Below, piece after piece: positions 40,701 through 55,700 of a DNA stretch of 64,000 nucleotides. Position 1 is the stretch's first letter. Each line of letters opens with the position of its first letter. Source of the stretch: Hypomyces perniciosus. Taxonomy: Eukaryota > Ascomycota > Sordariomycetes > Hypocreales > Hypocreaceae. Under the pieces are notes generated by a model, which made no database searches, was not told the DNA's origin, and was given only the letters and a program-made list of their open reading frames with translations. The stretch lies in the NCBI GenBank assembly GCA_008477525.1, contig SPDT01000003.1:2418001-2482000 (forward strand). Reading direction: 5' to 3'. The translations under genes and the position numbers were made by a program.

Positions 40701-43700
40701 TTCCCAAGGCACTATTACCTTCAACAAGAAGATAGAGCTTCCTCATCCAATGCCTTCTTCCATTACCAGGGCTACCATCATTCGAGCTTCATGGGCCCTT
40801 GTGCTAGCTCGGTATGGTGATAATGATGACGTTTGTTTCGGCATGACTATTTCAGGCCGTCAAGCTCCAATTCCTGGATTGACCCAGATGACCGGGCCAA
40901 CGATCGCAACTATTCCTATTAGAATTCGCCTGAATCCCGGTCAGCTTGTTTCTGGCTTCTTACAAGATGTCCAAAATCAAGCATCCGCTATGATTCCATA
41001 CGAGCAGTTTGGTTTGCAGAACATTGCCAAAATTAGCCCTGATGCTAAGAATGCGTGCGATTTCTCCAGTCTGTTGGTCATTCAGCCCTCTAGTAAAATC
41101 AACTCTAGTGACGGTTCCGACGGTTCTCTCATTGAGGCATATAATGGCGATCACTCAGCATTTGATGATAACTACTTTAGCTATCCTCTCGTTGCACAGG
41201 CCATCCTATCGGACGACCGCGTCGATCTATCTTTGATCTATGATTCAGAAATCCTCGTGCAATCGCAGCTCGATGCTCTAGCTCATCAATTTGAGCATGT
41301 GTTACAGCAGCTCATATCACCGCAAGCTAATACACTTGCTACACTATCTCGTGCAAGTAGCCGGGATCTTGACTTTACCAAAGCCGCAAACACGAACGTT
41401 CCTGAAGTTAGGGATGATTGCATTCACACACTCATCGAGCAGCAGACTAACATTTGTCCTGATGCTCATGCAATTGATGCATGGGACGGCTCTTTTACTT
41501 ACACAGAGCTCAACCGCGCTGCCAATAGGCTGTCAAACTATCTTGTTCAATCCCTCGGCGTGCAAGTTGGTGATATTATTCATGTATGCTTCGAGAAGTC
41601 GGCTTGGTACGTCGTTGCCATCCTGGCGATTAATAAAGCCGGTGCGGCTTGGACACCACTGGATCCATCACATCCTGCTGAACGGCATCAACAAATTGTT
41701 GAGCAGACTGGTTCTGCTTTAGCACTAACCTCTGCCGCCCACCACTCAAAATGCACAGGCTTGGTTTCTACAGTTCTCGACGTCACACCTGCACTTGATA
41801 CAAAGTTGGCTGAGGATGAAAAGTGTAGCCGGGACGCTCCTGGCACCAATGTAACGCCACAGCACATCGCATATATCATCTTTACATCCGGTAGCACAGG
41901 CACGCCAAAGGGTGTAGTGATGGAACATGGCGCGATGTGTAGCAGTCAAGTTCATACTGCTAAGCAATTGGGCATTACGAACAACACTAGAATGTTACAA
42001 TTTGCTTCCTTCGTGTTCGATGCCTCAATCAGCGAGATTATTGCTCCCCTGATTTCTGGAGCCTGTGTATGTATCCCATCTTGGGATACGCAGATGAATT
42101 CTTTAGCGACCTACATTCAGGACAGACACGTCACTTGGGCGCTATTGACCCCCTCGTTTGCCCGAACTATACAACCCGAAAGCGTCCCGTCTCTGGAGGT
42201 CCTGATCCTCGGCGGCGAGGCTGTTAGCCGTGACGTGTTTGAGCTGTGGTTCGGTAAGCTTCGACTCTTGAATGCTTGGGGCCCGACCGAGGCCTGTGTT
42301 ATGGGCGCATTCCACGAATGGACATCCTTGAACGAGTCCCAGTTGACTATAGGACGCCCGGTGGGAGGACTTTGCTGGATTGTAGATCCTGAAAACCCAC
42401 AGCGCCTAGCTCCAACTGGTTGTATTGGTGAGATTGTCATTCAGGGCCCTAATTTGCTGCGAGAATATCTTGGTGATACACGGAAGACGGCAGCAGCGAC
42501 TGTGACATGCCTCCCATCCTGGGTACCATATCGAACCTCTCACCGATGGAACAGGTTCTATAAGACCGGTGATCTTGGTTTCTATAACCCGGACGGCACG
42601 ATTCAATATTCTAGCCGTAAGGATACACAGATCAAGATTCGTGGTCTTCGAGTGGAGCTTGGAGAAGTTGAGCATCACATCCGAGCGAAACTAGAGGCCA
42701 TACGTCAGGTTGGTGTGGACGTTTTAAAAGCTGATGCTGGTGCAAATCTGGTCGCTTTCATCTGCTTTAATGATAACACGCAACAACCAGGCATGGGTGC
42801 TGACGACATGGGTGCTGATCTATTCCTTTCGCTCGATTCAGACATGCAAGAGATCATCAGCAATTTGGTCGGGCAGCTAAAGGTTGTCCTGCCACAGTAT
42901 ATGGTTCCAACGACTTTCATTCCCTGCAACTATATGCCGCTCACGACATCAACGAAATTGGACCGAAAGAAACTGAAAAGTACAGCATTTTCGCTTAGCC
43001 CTGAAGAACTCGCCAACTATTCACTCGTCGAGGCAGAAAAGCAAGCCCCGAAGACCGAGATGGAAGAGCGTCTACAGTTGATCTGGGCCCAAATACTCAA
43101 TCTCCCCTTGGAGTCTATTGGTCGAGATGACAGCTTCCTACAGATCGGCGGTGATTCTATTATGGCCATTCACCTCGTGACCGCTGCCCGTGAGGATGGC
43201 ATTGCCCTGACTGTGGCTGATATTTTTGATGACCCACGGCTTTTGTCCATTGCTGAAAAAGCTACCGATGTCGAGCAAAGCGACAGGGCCACAACGATCC
43301 CACAATTCGGGCTCATCGATGAGTCTGTTCAACAATCAGTCCTCACCCAGGATTTGCGACGCAACTATAGCTTTACGAGTGATCTGGTCATTGAGGATGC
43401 TTATCCTTGCACGAAGCTTCAGGAAGGCCTTATGGCACTGACGGTGAGACAGCCTGGATCTTATGTCGCCAAGTATCTCTATCGCTTGAATGACAAAATC
43501 GATCTCCCTCGATTCCGGGCTGCCTGGGAAGAGACCTTGAAGATGTGCACTAATCTGCGTACGCGAATTGTTGTGGTTGGAAGCGCAACAGTTCAAATCG
43601 TGATTGACGACATTGCATGGGACCGAACCGAAGGCGAGACATTGGTGTCATATATGCAGTCTGTGAATTCGTCCAACATGACCTATGGGTCACGTTTGAG

Positions 43701-46700
43701 CCGCCATGCACTTCTCGAAGACAATGGCGAACTGTACTTTGTCTGGTCCCTTCATCATGCCGTCTTTGATGGCTGGACTATGCGCATCATGCTGGACGTG
43801 TTCCACACGCTGTATGATGGTCGCGCCCCGGTGTCTCTCCAGCCATACAACAGGTTCGTTGAATACGTTATGAACATTGACAATGATTCAGCGAGAGAAT
43901 ACTGGGGAAGGCAGCTTAATGGTGCAAGGCGAGCTGTGTTCCCACCGGTATCCACCTCAAGCAGCAATGGCGATGGCAGCAAATTCTTAGAACGAAGGAT
44001 AGATCTGCCCAGTGCAACAGCCTCCTCCGTTACAAAGGCGACGATACTTCGATCAACATGGGCTATACTCCTCGCACGGTATTGCGATTCCGATGATGTA
44101 TGCTTCGGAACTACTATATCAGGTCGACAAGCCCCTGTTCAAGGCTTGCCGGACATGGCTGGCCCTGCAGTTGCTACGGTACCTATTCGAGTTGTACTTG
44201 ACCGACACCAACGTGTATCTGATTATCTTCATGACATACAAACTCAAGCTTCGGATATGGTTTCCTTCGAGCAGTTCGGCTTGCAGGAAATTTCCAAGCT
44301 CAGTGCTGATGCTGGCGACGCTTGCAATTTCTCGAGTCTGCTTGTCATTCAGCCGTTACAGCACTTGGTTAACGATGAAAATGCTCTACTATTGCCGGTG
44401 GAGGGAGAGTTCCAGGAGAACAGCATGATACAGAACTATTTCACGTATCCTCTCGTCATCCAAGGTCATATGAATGACGAACTTGTCAACCTCGTCTTTA
44501 TCTATGACTCAAGCGTTCTATCAGAGTCGCAGATATTGGCGATGTCTCACCAGTTTGAACATATCATGAAGCAGCTCATGTCAGAGCAGGAACTGCAACT
44601 TGGCGCTCTATCAGTGTCCTGCGATTGGGATCTTGAATTCTCCCAGAGAGTAAATAGTGAAGAACCAGAAATCATCGACTCTTGCATCCACAAGCTTGTT
44701 GAACATCAAGCGGAGATACGCCCAGAAGCATTTGCCGTCCGTGGCTGGGATCAAGAATTTACCTATAAGCAGCTCAATAACGCTGCCAACAGGTTGGCCC
44801 ATCGTCTTGTGTCAGAAGCTGGTGTAAAGCCTCATGACCTTGTCCATGTATGCTTCGAAAAGTCTGCTTGGTTCTTCGTCGCAATTTTGGCCGTTAATAA
44901 AGCCGGTGCTGCTTGGGTGCCAATTGATCCGTCTCACCCACTCCAACGTCAGCAACAAGTCGCATCTCAAACTAGAGCAAGAGTAGCTTTGGCCTCTTCC
45001 CAGAATGTTGAGCGATGCGCTGCTTTGGTCACACATGTTGTCGAGGTCTCCCCTGTGCTGGATGCTGAACTCAATGTCAATGATGGTACCAGTAACCAGG
45101 GGCCCGATGTTGCAGTTTCTCCACGCCATGCAGCCTACGTTCTGTTCACGTCGGGTAGCACCGGCGTCCCCAAGGGACTAGTTATGGAACATGGCTCCGT
45201 ATGCACCAGTCAGGTAGCTATCAGCAAGCGGCTTGGTCTCACTGAGAGCGTCAGGATGCTGCAGTTTGCCGCCTTTGTTTTCGATTTATCAATTGGCGAG
45301 ATTGTGGCTCCACTGATCTCCGGAGCCTGTATTTGCGTGCCATCAGAGCACACCCGAATGAACGGACTCACGGAGTTTATTCGAGATATAGATATTAACT
45401 GGGCGTTCTTGACCCCGTCCTTTATCCGAACCCTTAAGCCTGTTGATGTCCCTAGCTTGGAACTCGTGTTACTCGCTGGCGAGGCTGTCCCACGCGACGT
45501 TTTCGAGACATGGTTCGGCAAGGTCCGCCTTATCAATGGCTGGGGCCCAGCCGAGACTTGTGTTTTCAGCACCTTGCATGAGTGGCAATCACTCGACGAA
45601 TCCCCTCTCACAGTCGGAAAGCCAGTTGGTGGTTTCTGTTGGATCGTTGATCCAGAGAACCCGCAGCGCCTAGCACCGACTGGAACAGTGGGCGAAGTAG
45701 TCATCCAGGGTCCTACACTATTACGTGAATATCTCTCAGATCCTGAGAAAACGAAGGCTGCGATTGTGCCTTCGTTGCCAGAGTGGGCTCCATACCGTGA
45801 TACTCAGCTGTGGAGCCGCTTCTATAAGTCCGGTGACCTTTGTTTCTACAACCCTGATGGAACTATCGAGTTCTGTACTCGCAAGGATACCCAAGTCAAA
45901 ATTCGTGGTTTGCGAGTAGAATTGAGCGAGGTTGAGCATCGCGTTCGTGAGACATTGACCAGCGCGCGTCAAGTTGCGGTTGATGTCTTCGAATCTGATA
46001 CGGGTTCGACATTAGTCGCCTACTTCTCCTTCAGTGATGCCACGGAGGTTATAGTTCCCAAGAACCCCAAAGCAATCTTCATGCCATTTACAGAGGAGAT
46101 GCAACAACTTGTTTCATCGATGGTTGGCAAACTCAACGTTATCCTGCCCCGGTACATGATCCCTACCCTATTCATTCCATGCAAATTTATGCCATTCATC
46201 ACTTCGACTAAGCTGGATAGAAAGACATTGCGAAGTATAACTTCGATGATTGGAAAAGAGCAATTGGCAGCTTATTCCCTTGTTAACAGCAAGAAAATTG
46301 CACCACAGACTACAATGGAGTACACGCTGCAGTCAGTCTGGGCCGAAATCTTGGGTATTCCTGCGGAATCGATTGGCCGTGATGATAGTTTCCTCCAGAT
46401 TGGCGGTGATTCAATTACTGCCATGTATGTCGTGTCCAAGGCTCGCGATGCAGGTATTTCAGTTGCTGTGAAGGACATATTTGATGACCCAAGACTATTT
46501 GCGGTTGCCTTCAAGGCATCCCAGCTGAACGAACAGCCTGAAGAGAGCGAAGTTGTTCCCTTCAGTCTCTTAACCGATTCCCTCCGCGAGCAAGTTCTTG
46601 GAAACAATATTCGTCACCAGTGTGGCCTCTCTAGTGACGATGTCATTGAAGACGCCTATCCATGCACCTCACTACAGGAAGGTCTCATGGCCTTGACTGT

Positions 46701-49700
46701 GAGACAGCCTGGCTCCTACGTTGCCAAGTATGTCTATCAGCTTTCAGGCTATCTCAACACTGATCGATTCGTTGCCGCCTGGGACCGTACTGTTGATATC
46801 TGCGCCAACCTGCGGACCAGGATCGTGCTCGTCAACGGCGTTCCGATTCAACTAGTGGTCAGTAATGATCGCCACTGGGAGTCCACAGAGAACCGGACAT
46901 TGGCCTCGCTCACAAACGGCCAGAGAGATTTGGCCATGGGCTATGGTGCCCCTCTCTGCTGGTATGCAATTGTACGTGATCAAGACGTCAACTACTTCAT
47001 TTGGTCAGCACATCACTCTATCTATGACGGTTGGACTATGGGCATTATCTTCAAGACACTGTACTCCATTTATCTCAGTGCTGAGGAACCAATTTTGCAG
47101 CCTTATTCCTCCTTTATTGGGTATACCAGGCAACTTGATGATGCGGCTATTTCCTCTTTCTGGGAGACTCAGCTGTCTGGGTCTCAGCGCGCTTCATTCC
47201 CTCCCCGTCGGGCTCCTGGATCAAGCTCTGCAGGATTCAAGGTCTGTCAGTCAACTATTTCGTTTTCCCGGCACACACACAGTTCGGTAACACAGGCGTC
47301 AATCTTACGTGCTGCATGGGCTATTGTGCTTGCTCGGTATAGCGATTCCCATGACGTGACCTTTGGTACAACTATTTCTGGTCGTCACGCGCCAGTTCCT
47401 GGACTGGAGGGCATGGCTGGACCTATGATTGCAACAGTTCCTATTAGAGTCCAGCTCGACGATGCAGTACCCGTTTCACAATATCTAGTGGATATCCAAA
47501 ATCAAGCCTCTTCTATGGTACCATACGAGCAATTTGGCTTGCAAAGCATTTCCAAGGTTAGCCAGGATGCTAGAGAAGCATGCGACTTCTCAAGTCTGCT
47601 TATTATACAACCGCCTTCACAACTTACCTCTCTTGGAGATTCTGCCGATAGCATTTTCGTTCGCAATGAGGCGGCGGAGACTCGGACAATGGAGGCAATG
47701 GAGCACTACTTTAACTATCCTCTGGTTCTAATCAGCAGCTTACATGAGGATAAAATTGAGCAAAAGCTCTTCTATGACTCGGATGCTTTGACCGAAGCTC
47801 AGGTTCTGGCAGTGTCTGACCACATCGATCACGTCACCCAACAACTCCTTTCTCCAGATAATGCCGTACTAGGCACAATCTCTCTAGTCGGACGGCGAGA
47901 TCTTGAACACGCTGTGCAATCAAGCAGGCTGGTACCCGCTACGGACTTTTGCACCCACTGGCTCATTAATGACAGCATCACAAACCAGCCGGATAAAATC
48001 GCTATTGATTCTTGGGATGGTAGCTTCACATACACCCAAGTTGGCATTTTTGCATCTCGACTAGCGTCGAAGTTACAGGAACTTGGCGTTGGCCCAGAGT
48101 CACTTGTTCCTTTGTGCTTCCCCAAGTCGGCGTGGGCTGTTATCGCAATGGTTGCGGTGGAAATGGCTGGCGGGGCGTTCGTCCCATTAGATCCTAAAGC
48201 ACCGCAAGCCAGACTAAAGGGTATTCTGGAAGATATAGGTGCGACTGTTGCAGTTACTAGCCCTTGCTGCCGGAGTACTCTTCAAGAGATGGGCGTCTCG
48301 ATACTCGCTGTCGATGGGGATCTTGTGACTAGTATTCCTGACAGCCCTGTGTCTGCTTCCGTCCAACCCGATAACGCCTGTGTTGTCCTCTTTACTTCCG
48401 GAAGCACTGGTAAACCGAAGGGCATGGTGATCCAGCACAATGCTATCTGTTCATCGGCCAATGCCTATGGTTCTGATCTGCGTATTGGCCCTGGAACCCG
48501 TGTTTTCCAGTTCTCGGCCTATACTTTTGACGTTGGTGTCTTAGACTGCCTGGTTACCCTTATGCGTGGGGGAACTCTGTGTGTTCCCTCTGATTGCGCC
48601 CGTCTTAATGATCTCGCCGGCGCTATCAACACAACCAAGGCAAGCTGGGTCTTCCTTACTCCTACGGTTGCCGACCTCTTGTCGCCTGCTGAGGTCCCCA
48701 CTCTCAGGACTGTCTGTTTGGGTGGCGAAGCTATTAGCCAGAAATGCGCCGATCGTTGGAAAGACTCCGTTCAGCTTCATGGCCTCTACGGTCCGGCTGA
48801 AGCGTCTATCTGTGCCTGGAACTCGGTTGTAGGCAAGTCTGGACGATCAACCAACCTTGGGCATCCGATATCGAGTGCGTTCTGGGCAGTTGAAGTTGGC
48901 AACCCAAAGCAGCTGGTCCCTATTGGCTGCATCGGTGAGCTGCTTATTGAGACACCTATGCTGGCTCGTGGGTACTTGAACGTTGGGGTTGAGGTTGCTG
49001 CGAACTGGATGAACAATGTTGACTGGCTCCCTGGCACTGGAAACAAACCTAGAAGAGTGTACAGGACCGGCGATTTAGTTCGTCGTAATGCGGATGGGAC
49101 ATTCGACTATATGGGTCGCAAAGATACCCAAGTTAAGCTCCACGGACAACGTGTTGAGCTCGGAGAGATTGAGTCCCGCCTTCATGAGTACCTACCAAAG
49201 AACATGAGTGCTATCGTGGACGTCGTGAAGCACGATGGAAATGATAGTCTGCTGGCCTTCCTTTGGTATACCGATGGGCTTGCTGCTTCCCAGTCGTCTC
49301 TCCGCCTGATGGCTGACGTTTCCGACAAGGTCCGCGCGGTAATGTCAAATTTAGATACCTCCCTGGCAATGGTTCTACCTGGATATATGATCCCATCCTC
49401 TTATCTCATATTTGAAGGCAAGCCAGATCAGACTACATCAGGCAAAGTCAACCGACGCGGTCTCGTTGCTCATTCTCACGACATCTCTGCGCAAGATCGC
49501 CTGCGGTTTTCACCCGACTCTGGCAAAAGCGAACCACCGACTACACCTATGGAGCTCAAACTCAGAGACCTCTGGGCTGAAGTCCTGCATCTTGAAGCCG
49601 AAGCTATCGGCAAGAATGATAGTTTCTTACGTCTTGGAGGCGACTCTGTCAGCGCAATCCGACTCACCTCGCTGGCTCAGCAGAATGACATTGGTCTCAC

Positions 49701-52700
49701 AGTGGCTACAATATTCCAAGATCCACGACTATCAGCAATGGCAAGGGCTGCAACGACTGATAAGACAGAAGAGATCATTCCGATTGCCCGATTCTCTTTG
49801 CTTGACCAGTCTCATCAGGACTTGTTTCTTGGCAGTTCTACAAGGTCCACCCTTGGTCTTTCTGATGATTTGGTGATTGAAGATGCCTATCCTTGTGCTT
49901 CACTACAGGAAGGTCTGATGGCATTGGCTGTTAAACAACCTGGGTCGTACATCGCAAAATACCACTACCGTATCCCATCGCATGTCGATGTTTCCCGGTT
50001 AAAGGTGGCATGGCACCATACCATCAATCACTGCGCCAACCTGCGGACAAGAATCATCAGACTGGGCGCCATGTCGGTCCAGATTGTTGTGAAGGACGAT
50101 ATTATCTGGGATCCTACCCAGGGAATGACACTCCAATCTTACCAACGCGCAACACAAAGTATGGAAATGGGCTATGGCTCTCGTCTATGTCGTTATGGTA
50201 TCATTCAGGACGGGCAAGAAATTTATTTTGCTTGGAGCATGCACCACGCCGTGTTTGATGGATGGACAATACCTATTATACTCCAAACCCTACATCGTGC
50301 TTACAGAGGCCTCGAGCTTGCCAGTCTTGCTCCATACTCCCATTTCATCAAGTACACATTGGAACTTGATCACCAAGCTGCTAGCGATTACTGGATAAAG
50401 CAGCTCTATGAGGCTAGGAAAGCAACGTTCCCATCCGCATTAGTTGACTCCGCTGGCAAGTCTGGTGTTACACGGTTAATGAGAACGGAAATCCAACTTC
50501 CACAGAGCACCACCAGTGTCACGACGGCCACTATCATGCGCGCTGCTTGGGCAATAGTCCTAGCGCGCTACTGTGATACTAATGATGTATGCTTCGGCAC
50601 AACCGTCTCAGGCCGACAAGCACCGCTCGCCGGTTTAACGGAAATGCCTGGGCCGGTTATTGCTACTGTGCCTGTCCAGATTCATCTTGACCGCCAAAAG
50701 TCCATTACCCACTTCCTTGAGGACGTCCAAGCTCAGGCTATGGAGATGGTGGCCTATGAACAGTTTGGTCTCCAGAACATTCGCAAGCTTAATGACAATA
50801 CTAGAGACGCATGTGACTTCACTAGCTTGCTTGTTATCCAGCCACTCCAGCTTTTCTCATATAGCGATGACGATGACGACACTCTCCTGGCTGTTACTGA
50901 GACTGCAGAGAACGATATGGATAGTATGCAAAATTACTTCACGTATCCACTCGTTCTCCAAGCTCAACTGAACAACGAACTCGTCAAACTTGTTCTGATC
51001 TATAACTCGCTCTGTGTCCCAGAGCAACAACTTTTCGCATTGTGTGAACAGTTTAAACATGTTGTCGGGCAGTTAGCTGCATCGCAACCCCACCAGACTC
51101 TAGGAGGGCTCTCTATCGCCTCTCAGTGGGATGTTGAGCAATCCTATAAATTCAACTCTGAAGTTCCTGACATTATCGACTCTTGCGTCCACAAGCTCAT
51201 CGAGGAACAAGCTGACTATCGTCCCGACGCTCTCGCCATCCGTGCTTGGGATGGTGACTTTACTTATTCTCAACTGAACCATGCAGCTAACCGTCTTGCT
51301 AATTACCTCACTTGCACGTACGATATTAAGACAGATGACCTAATCCATGTGTGTTTCGAAAAGTCTGCTTGGTTCTTCGTGGCCATCTTGGCTATTAACA
51401 AGGCTGGTGCTGCCTGGGTGCCGCTTGATCCCTCGCATCCCCTGCAGCGCCTCCAACAGGTTGTCAAGCAAACACAGGCCAAGATTGCGCTCTGCTCGTC
51501 GGCAAACCTTGAAATATGCTCTGACCTTATTGAGTCTGTGGTTGAAGTTACGCCTGAGCTTGACAACAAACTTTCACAAGATGTAGATAGCCAGCAAGGC
51601 CCAACGACCGAGGTATCTGCAAACAACGCTGTCTATGTCCTCTTTACGTCTGGTAGCACAGGCACGCCCAAGGGCCTAGTCATGCAGCACGGGTCTGTCT
51701 GCACAAGCCAAACAGCAATCGTCAAGAGGCTTGGTTTAACACCAGATGTCCGGATGCTTCAGTTCGCGGCCTTTGTCTTCGATCTGTCGATCGGTGAAAT
51801 TATTGCTCCTCTTATTACGGGCGCATGCCTATGCATTCCATCCGAGCATACTAGGATGAATGGACTTACACAATTTATTCAAGATATGCAAATCAACTGG
51901 GCCTTCCTCACGCCTTCATTTGTCCGGACTCTTAGCCCAGACGATGTTCCTGGCCTTGAACTTCTATTGCTAGCAGGTGAGGCAGTCCCTCGTGATGTGC
52001 TTAGTGCCTGGTTTGGTAAGGTCCGCTTGGTCAACGGCTGGGGACCTGCAGAGACTTGTGTATTCAGCACCTTGCATGAGTGGAAATCTGTTGACGAATC
52101 GCCTCTTACGGTCGGACGCCCTATTGGCGGCTTCTGCTGGATCGTGGATCCTGAGGATCCTCAACGCCTTGCACCAACTGGTACCCTTGGAGAAGTCGTT
52201 ATCCAAGGCCCGACTCTCTTGCGGGAGTATCTTGCCGACCCAGAACGTACCAATGCTGTCATTGTGCCATCCCCTGAGTGGGCACCTCGTCCGAATTCAA
52301 CACACTGGAATAGGCTCTACAAGTCTGGTGATCTCTGCTATTATAATTTGGATGGCACTATCGAGTTTTCAACCCGTAAAGACACGCAGATCAAGATTCG
52401 TGGCCTGCGTGTTGAACTTGGCGAAGTCCAGCATCACATCCAACAAGCTTTAACGGGTGTGCGACAGGTCGCTGTGGACGTGTTTAAGGGTGATAACGGC
52501 TCTACTCTTGTCGCCTACCTCTGTTTCAACGATGAGACCAGGACAGCAGGTATCAATTCCGATACTTCAGAAGGACCTTTCCTGCCGCTTGATGAAGATT
52601 TACAGAGTCGCTTGACAGCTGTGGTTGGCGAGCTCAGTGTTGCCTTGCCTCGATACATGATCCCCACGCTTTTTATCCCCTGCAAATACATGCCGTTTAT

Positions 52701-55700
52701 TACCTCTACCAAGTTAGATCGAAAGCTTTTACAAAGCTTAACATTATCACTTGACAGGGATAATCTGGCAATCTACTCATTGTCTAACAGCGAAAAACGT
52801 CAACCGGAGACTGAAATGGAACAACGATTGCAATTAATCTGGGCGCAGATTTTGAATGTGCCAATGGAGTCTATTGGTAGGGATGATAGCTTCCTACAGC
52901 TTGGAGGCGACTCTATTATGGCTATTTATCTCGTTTCAACTGCCCGGGAAGATAGGGTAGCGCTTACTGTGAAGGACGTATTTGATGACCCTAGGCTACT
53001 GGCTGTGGCTTCAAAGGCCTCTCTTCTGGATGATGCTATGGACGTCACAGAATCTGCCTCAGATCCATTTAGTCTGCTACACGAGTCACGACAGAGCGCT
53101 ATCCTTGAGGACAGAGTACACAAACAGTGTGGTCTTCGCGATGGACAAACTATCACGGATGCCTATCCATGTTCTTCTCTTCAGGAAGGTCTCATGGCTC
53201 TCACAGCGAAACAACCAGGCTCTTATGTTGCTACATATGTCCAACGCTTATCTCAGCGCGTGGATGTCACTCGATTCAAAGCTGCCTGGGATCTAGTCGT
53301 AGAAACCTGCAGCAATCTTCGAACACGAATCGTTACTTTGGACGGTGTCGCGACACAGCTGGTACTTAATGACGACAGTCATTGGGAATCCGCAGAGAAT
53401 GAGACCCTCGAGTCAATAACTACATCTTCTCGGAATATGCAAATGGGCTATGGAACCCCTCTATGCTGGTACGCTATTGTGTCTGAAAACGGTGAGAACT
53501 ACTTTGTGTGGTCCGCCCATCATTCAATCTACGATGGATGGACAATGAGAGTCATGTTTGGTGCTCTGTATTATGCTTACCAGGGTACTTATATGCCTGA
53601 AATACAGCCCTACTCTGCTTTCATCAAGTACACTCAAGGGCTTGATAACGACGCTGTTTCTTCATACTGGAGGACAGAGCTGTCTGGAGCCAAACGTGCT
53701 TCATTCCCACCACGCCGGGTTGCTTCGGGCAACATTGAAAACAAGCTCTACCGCTCAACCATTGCCTTTTCGAGGTCTGGTAAAAGCTCCATCACTCAAG
53801 CATCAGTCCTGCGAGCTGCGTGGGCCATTGTCCTTGCCCGATATTGCGATAGTAGTGAAGTGGTCTTTGGCGTGACTGTTTCAGGACGTCAAGCACCGAT
53901 ACCAGGAGCAGACATGATGGCTGGACCTATGATCGCAACGGTCCCTATCAGAGCACGTCTTAACACCGAAGCACCTCTATCAACATTCCTCCATGACATC
54001 CAGAATCTAAGCTCGGCCATGATTCCTTATGAACAGTATGGCTTGCAAAATATATCCAAAATTAGTCTGGATGCCAAGGAGGCTTGCGATTTCTCAAGCC
54101 TATTGGTCATTCAACCTCCTGCACATGCAGTTACAGAGGACATGGATGACAGTATGTTCGCGATTGATGAGTCCGCACTCGACCGAACAATGGACTCGAT
54201 GCAAAGCTACTTCAACTATCCTTTTGTGATGATTAGTAGCCTGTATCCCGATAAGATCGTACAGAATCTATTCTACGACCCCACAGTATTAGTGGAGGCT
54301 CAGGTTGCTGCCTTGGCATCTCATTTGGATCACGTCACTCAGCAACTTCTTACCAAGGAGTCAGCCAACCTCCCTCTAAGCTCGGTGTCTCTTCTCAGTC
54401 CTTGGGACCTCCAGCAGGCGGTTGAATCGACCCGATTGAATGCCTCTACTGAATCTTGTACACATTGGTTGATTCAGGAGCAAATTCGGTCTCGTCCCAA
54501 TGACACGGCTATCTCGTCGTGGGATGCCGAGCTCACCTACGCACAGGTAGGCCTCTTCGCCTCTCGTTTAGCACAGAAGCTACAAGAGTGCGGAGTCGGT
54601 CCTGAGACTCTTGTTCCACTATGCTTCCCTAAGTCTGCTTGGGCTGTTATCGCGATGGTGGCCATCGAAATGGCTGGCGGAGCCTTTGTTCCTCTTGATC
54701 CAGCTGCCCCGGCAGCTCGCCTGCAAAACATTATTCAAGACACCAATGCCACCCTAGCTGTGGCTAGCCCGTCGTGTGACAAGACACTTCAGGAGCTTGG
54801 AATTGACGTCCTCCTCGTAGATGAGGCTCTGCTCCTCGAACTGCCCGATCCAGTCAATGAAGTGGTGTCCAAGGCCCAACCCGATAACGCAAGCGTTATC
54901 CTCTTTACTTCTGGTTCTACGGGTAAACCAAAGGGCATGGTCATCCAACACAACAGTCTTTGCTCATCCAGCGACGCCTATGGTATTGATCTTAATATTG
55001 GACCAGGCACACGGGTCTTCCAATTTTCAGCTTACACCTTTGACGTCGGTGTCTTAGACTGTCTCGTATCTCTGATGCGCGGTGCCTGTGTCTGTATTCC
55101 TTCTGATAGTGCCCGAATGAATGATTTAGCAGGTGCTGTGCGGTCTTCAAAGGCCAATTGGGTGTTCCTGACGCCCACAGTTGCCGATCTTCTCTCTCCC
55201 ACTGATATCCCTGATATGAAGGTTGTCTGCCTCGGTGGTGAAGCCATTAGCAAGAAGTGTGCGGATCGCTGGGTAAGCCATGTTGAATTACACGGCCTCT
55301 ACGGTCCAGCTGAGGCATCTATCTGCGCATGGAATCCCACAGTTGGCAAGTCCGGCCGATCAACTAACCTAGGCAGACCAATCTCCAGCGCCTTTTGGGT
55401 CGTTGAGCCAAGCAATCCGAGACAACTTGTGCCTATGGGATGCATTGGCGAACTTCTTATTGAGGGTCCTATGCTTGCACGTGGCTACCTAAACGTCAGC
55501 GCTGAGGTTGCTGCTAACTGGATGGAAGATGTTGACTGGCTTCCTGGAGGGAACAAAAGAGTATATCGCACGGGCGACTTGGTCCGCCGTAACACTGACG
55601 GCACGTTCGATTACATGGGCCGCAAGGATACTCAAGTCAAGCTTCATGGCCAGCGTGTCGAGCTTGGTGAGATTGAGTCTCGTATTTACGAGTCCCTTCC

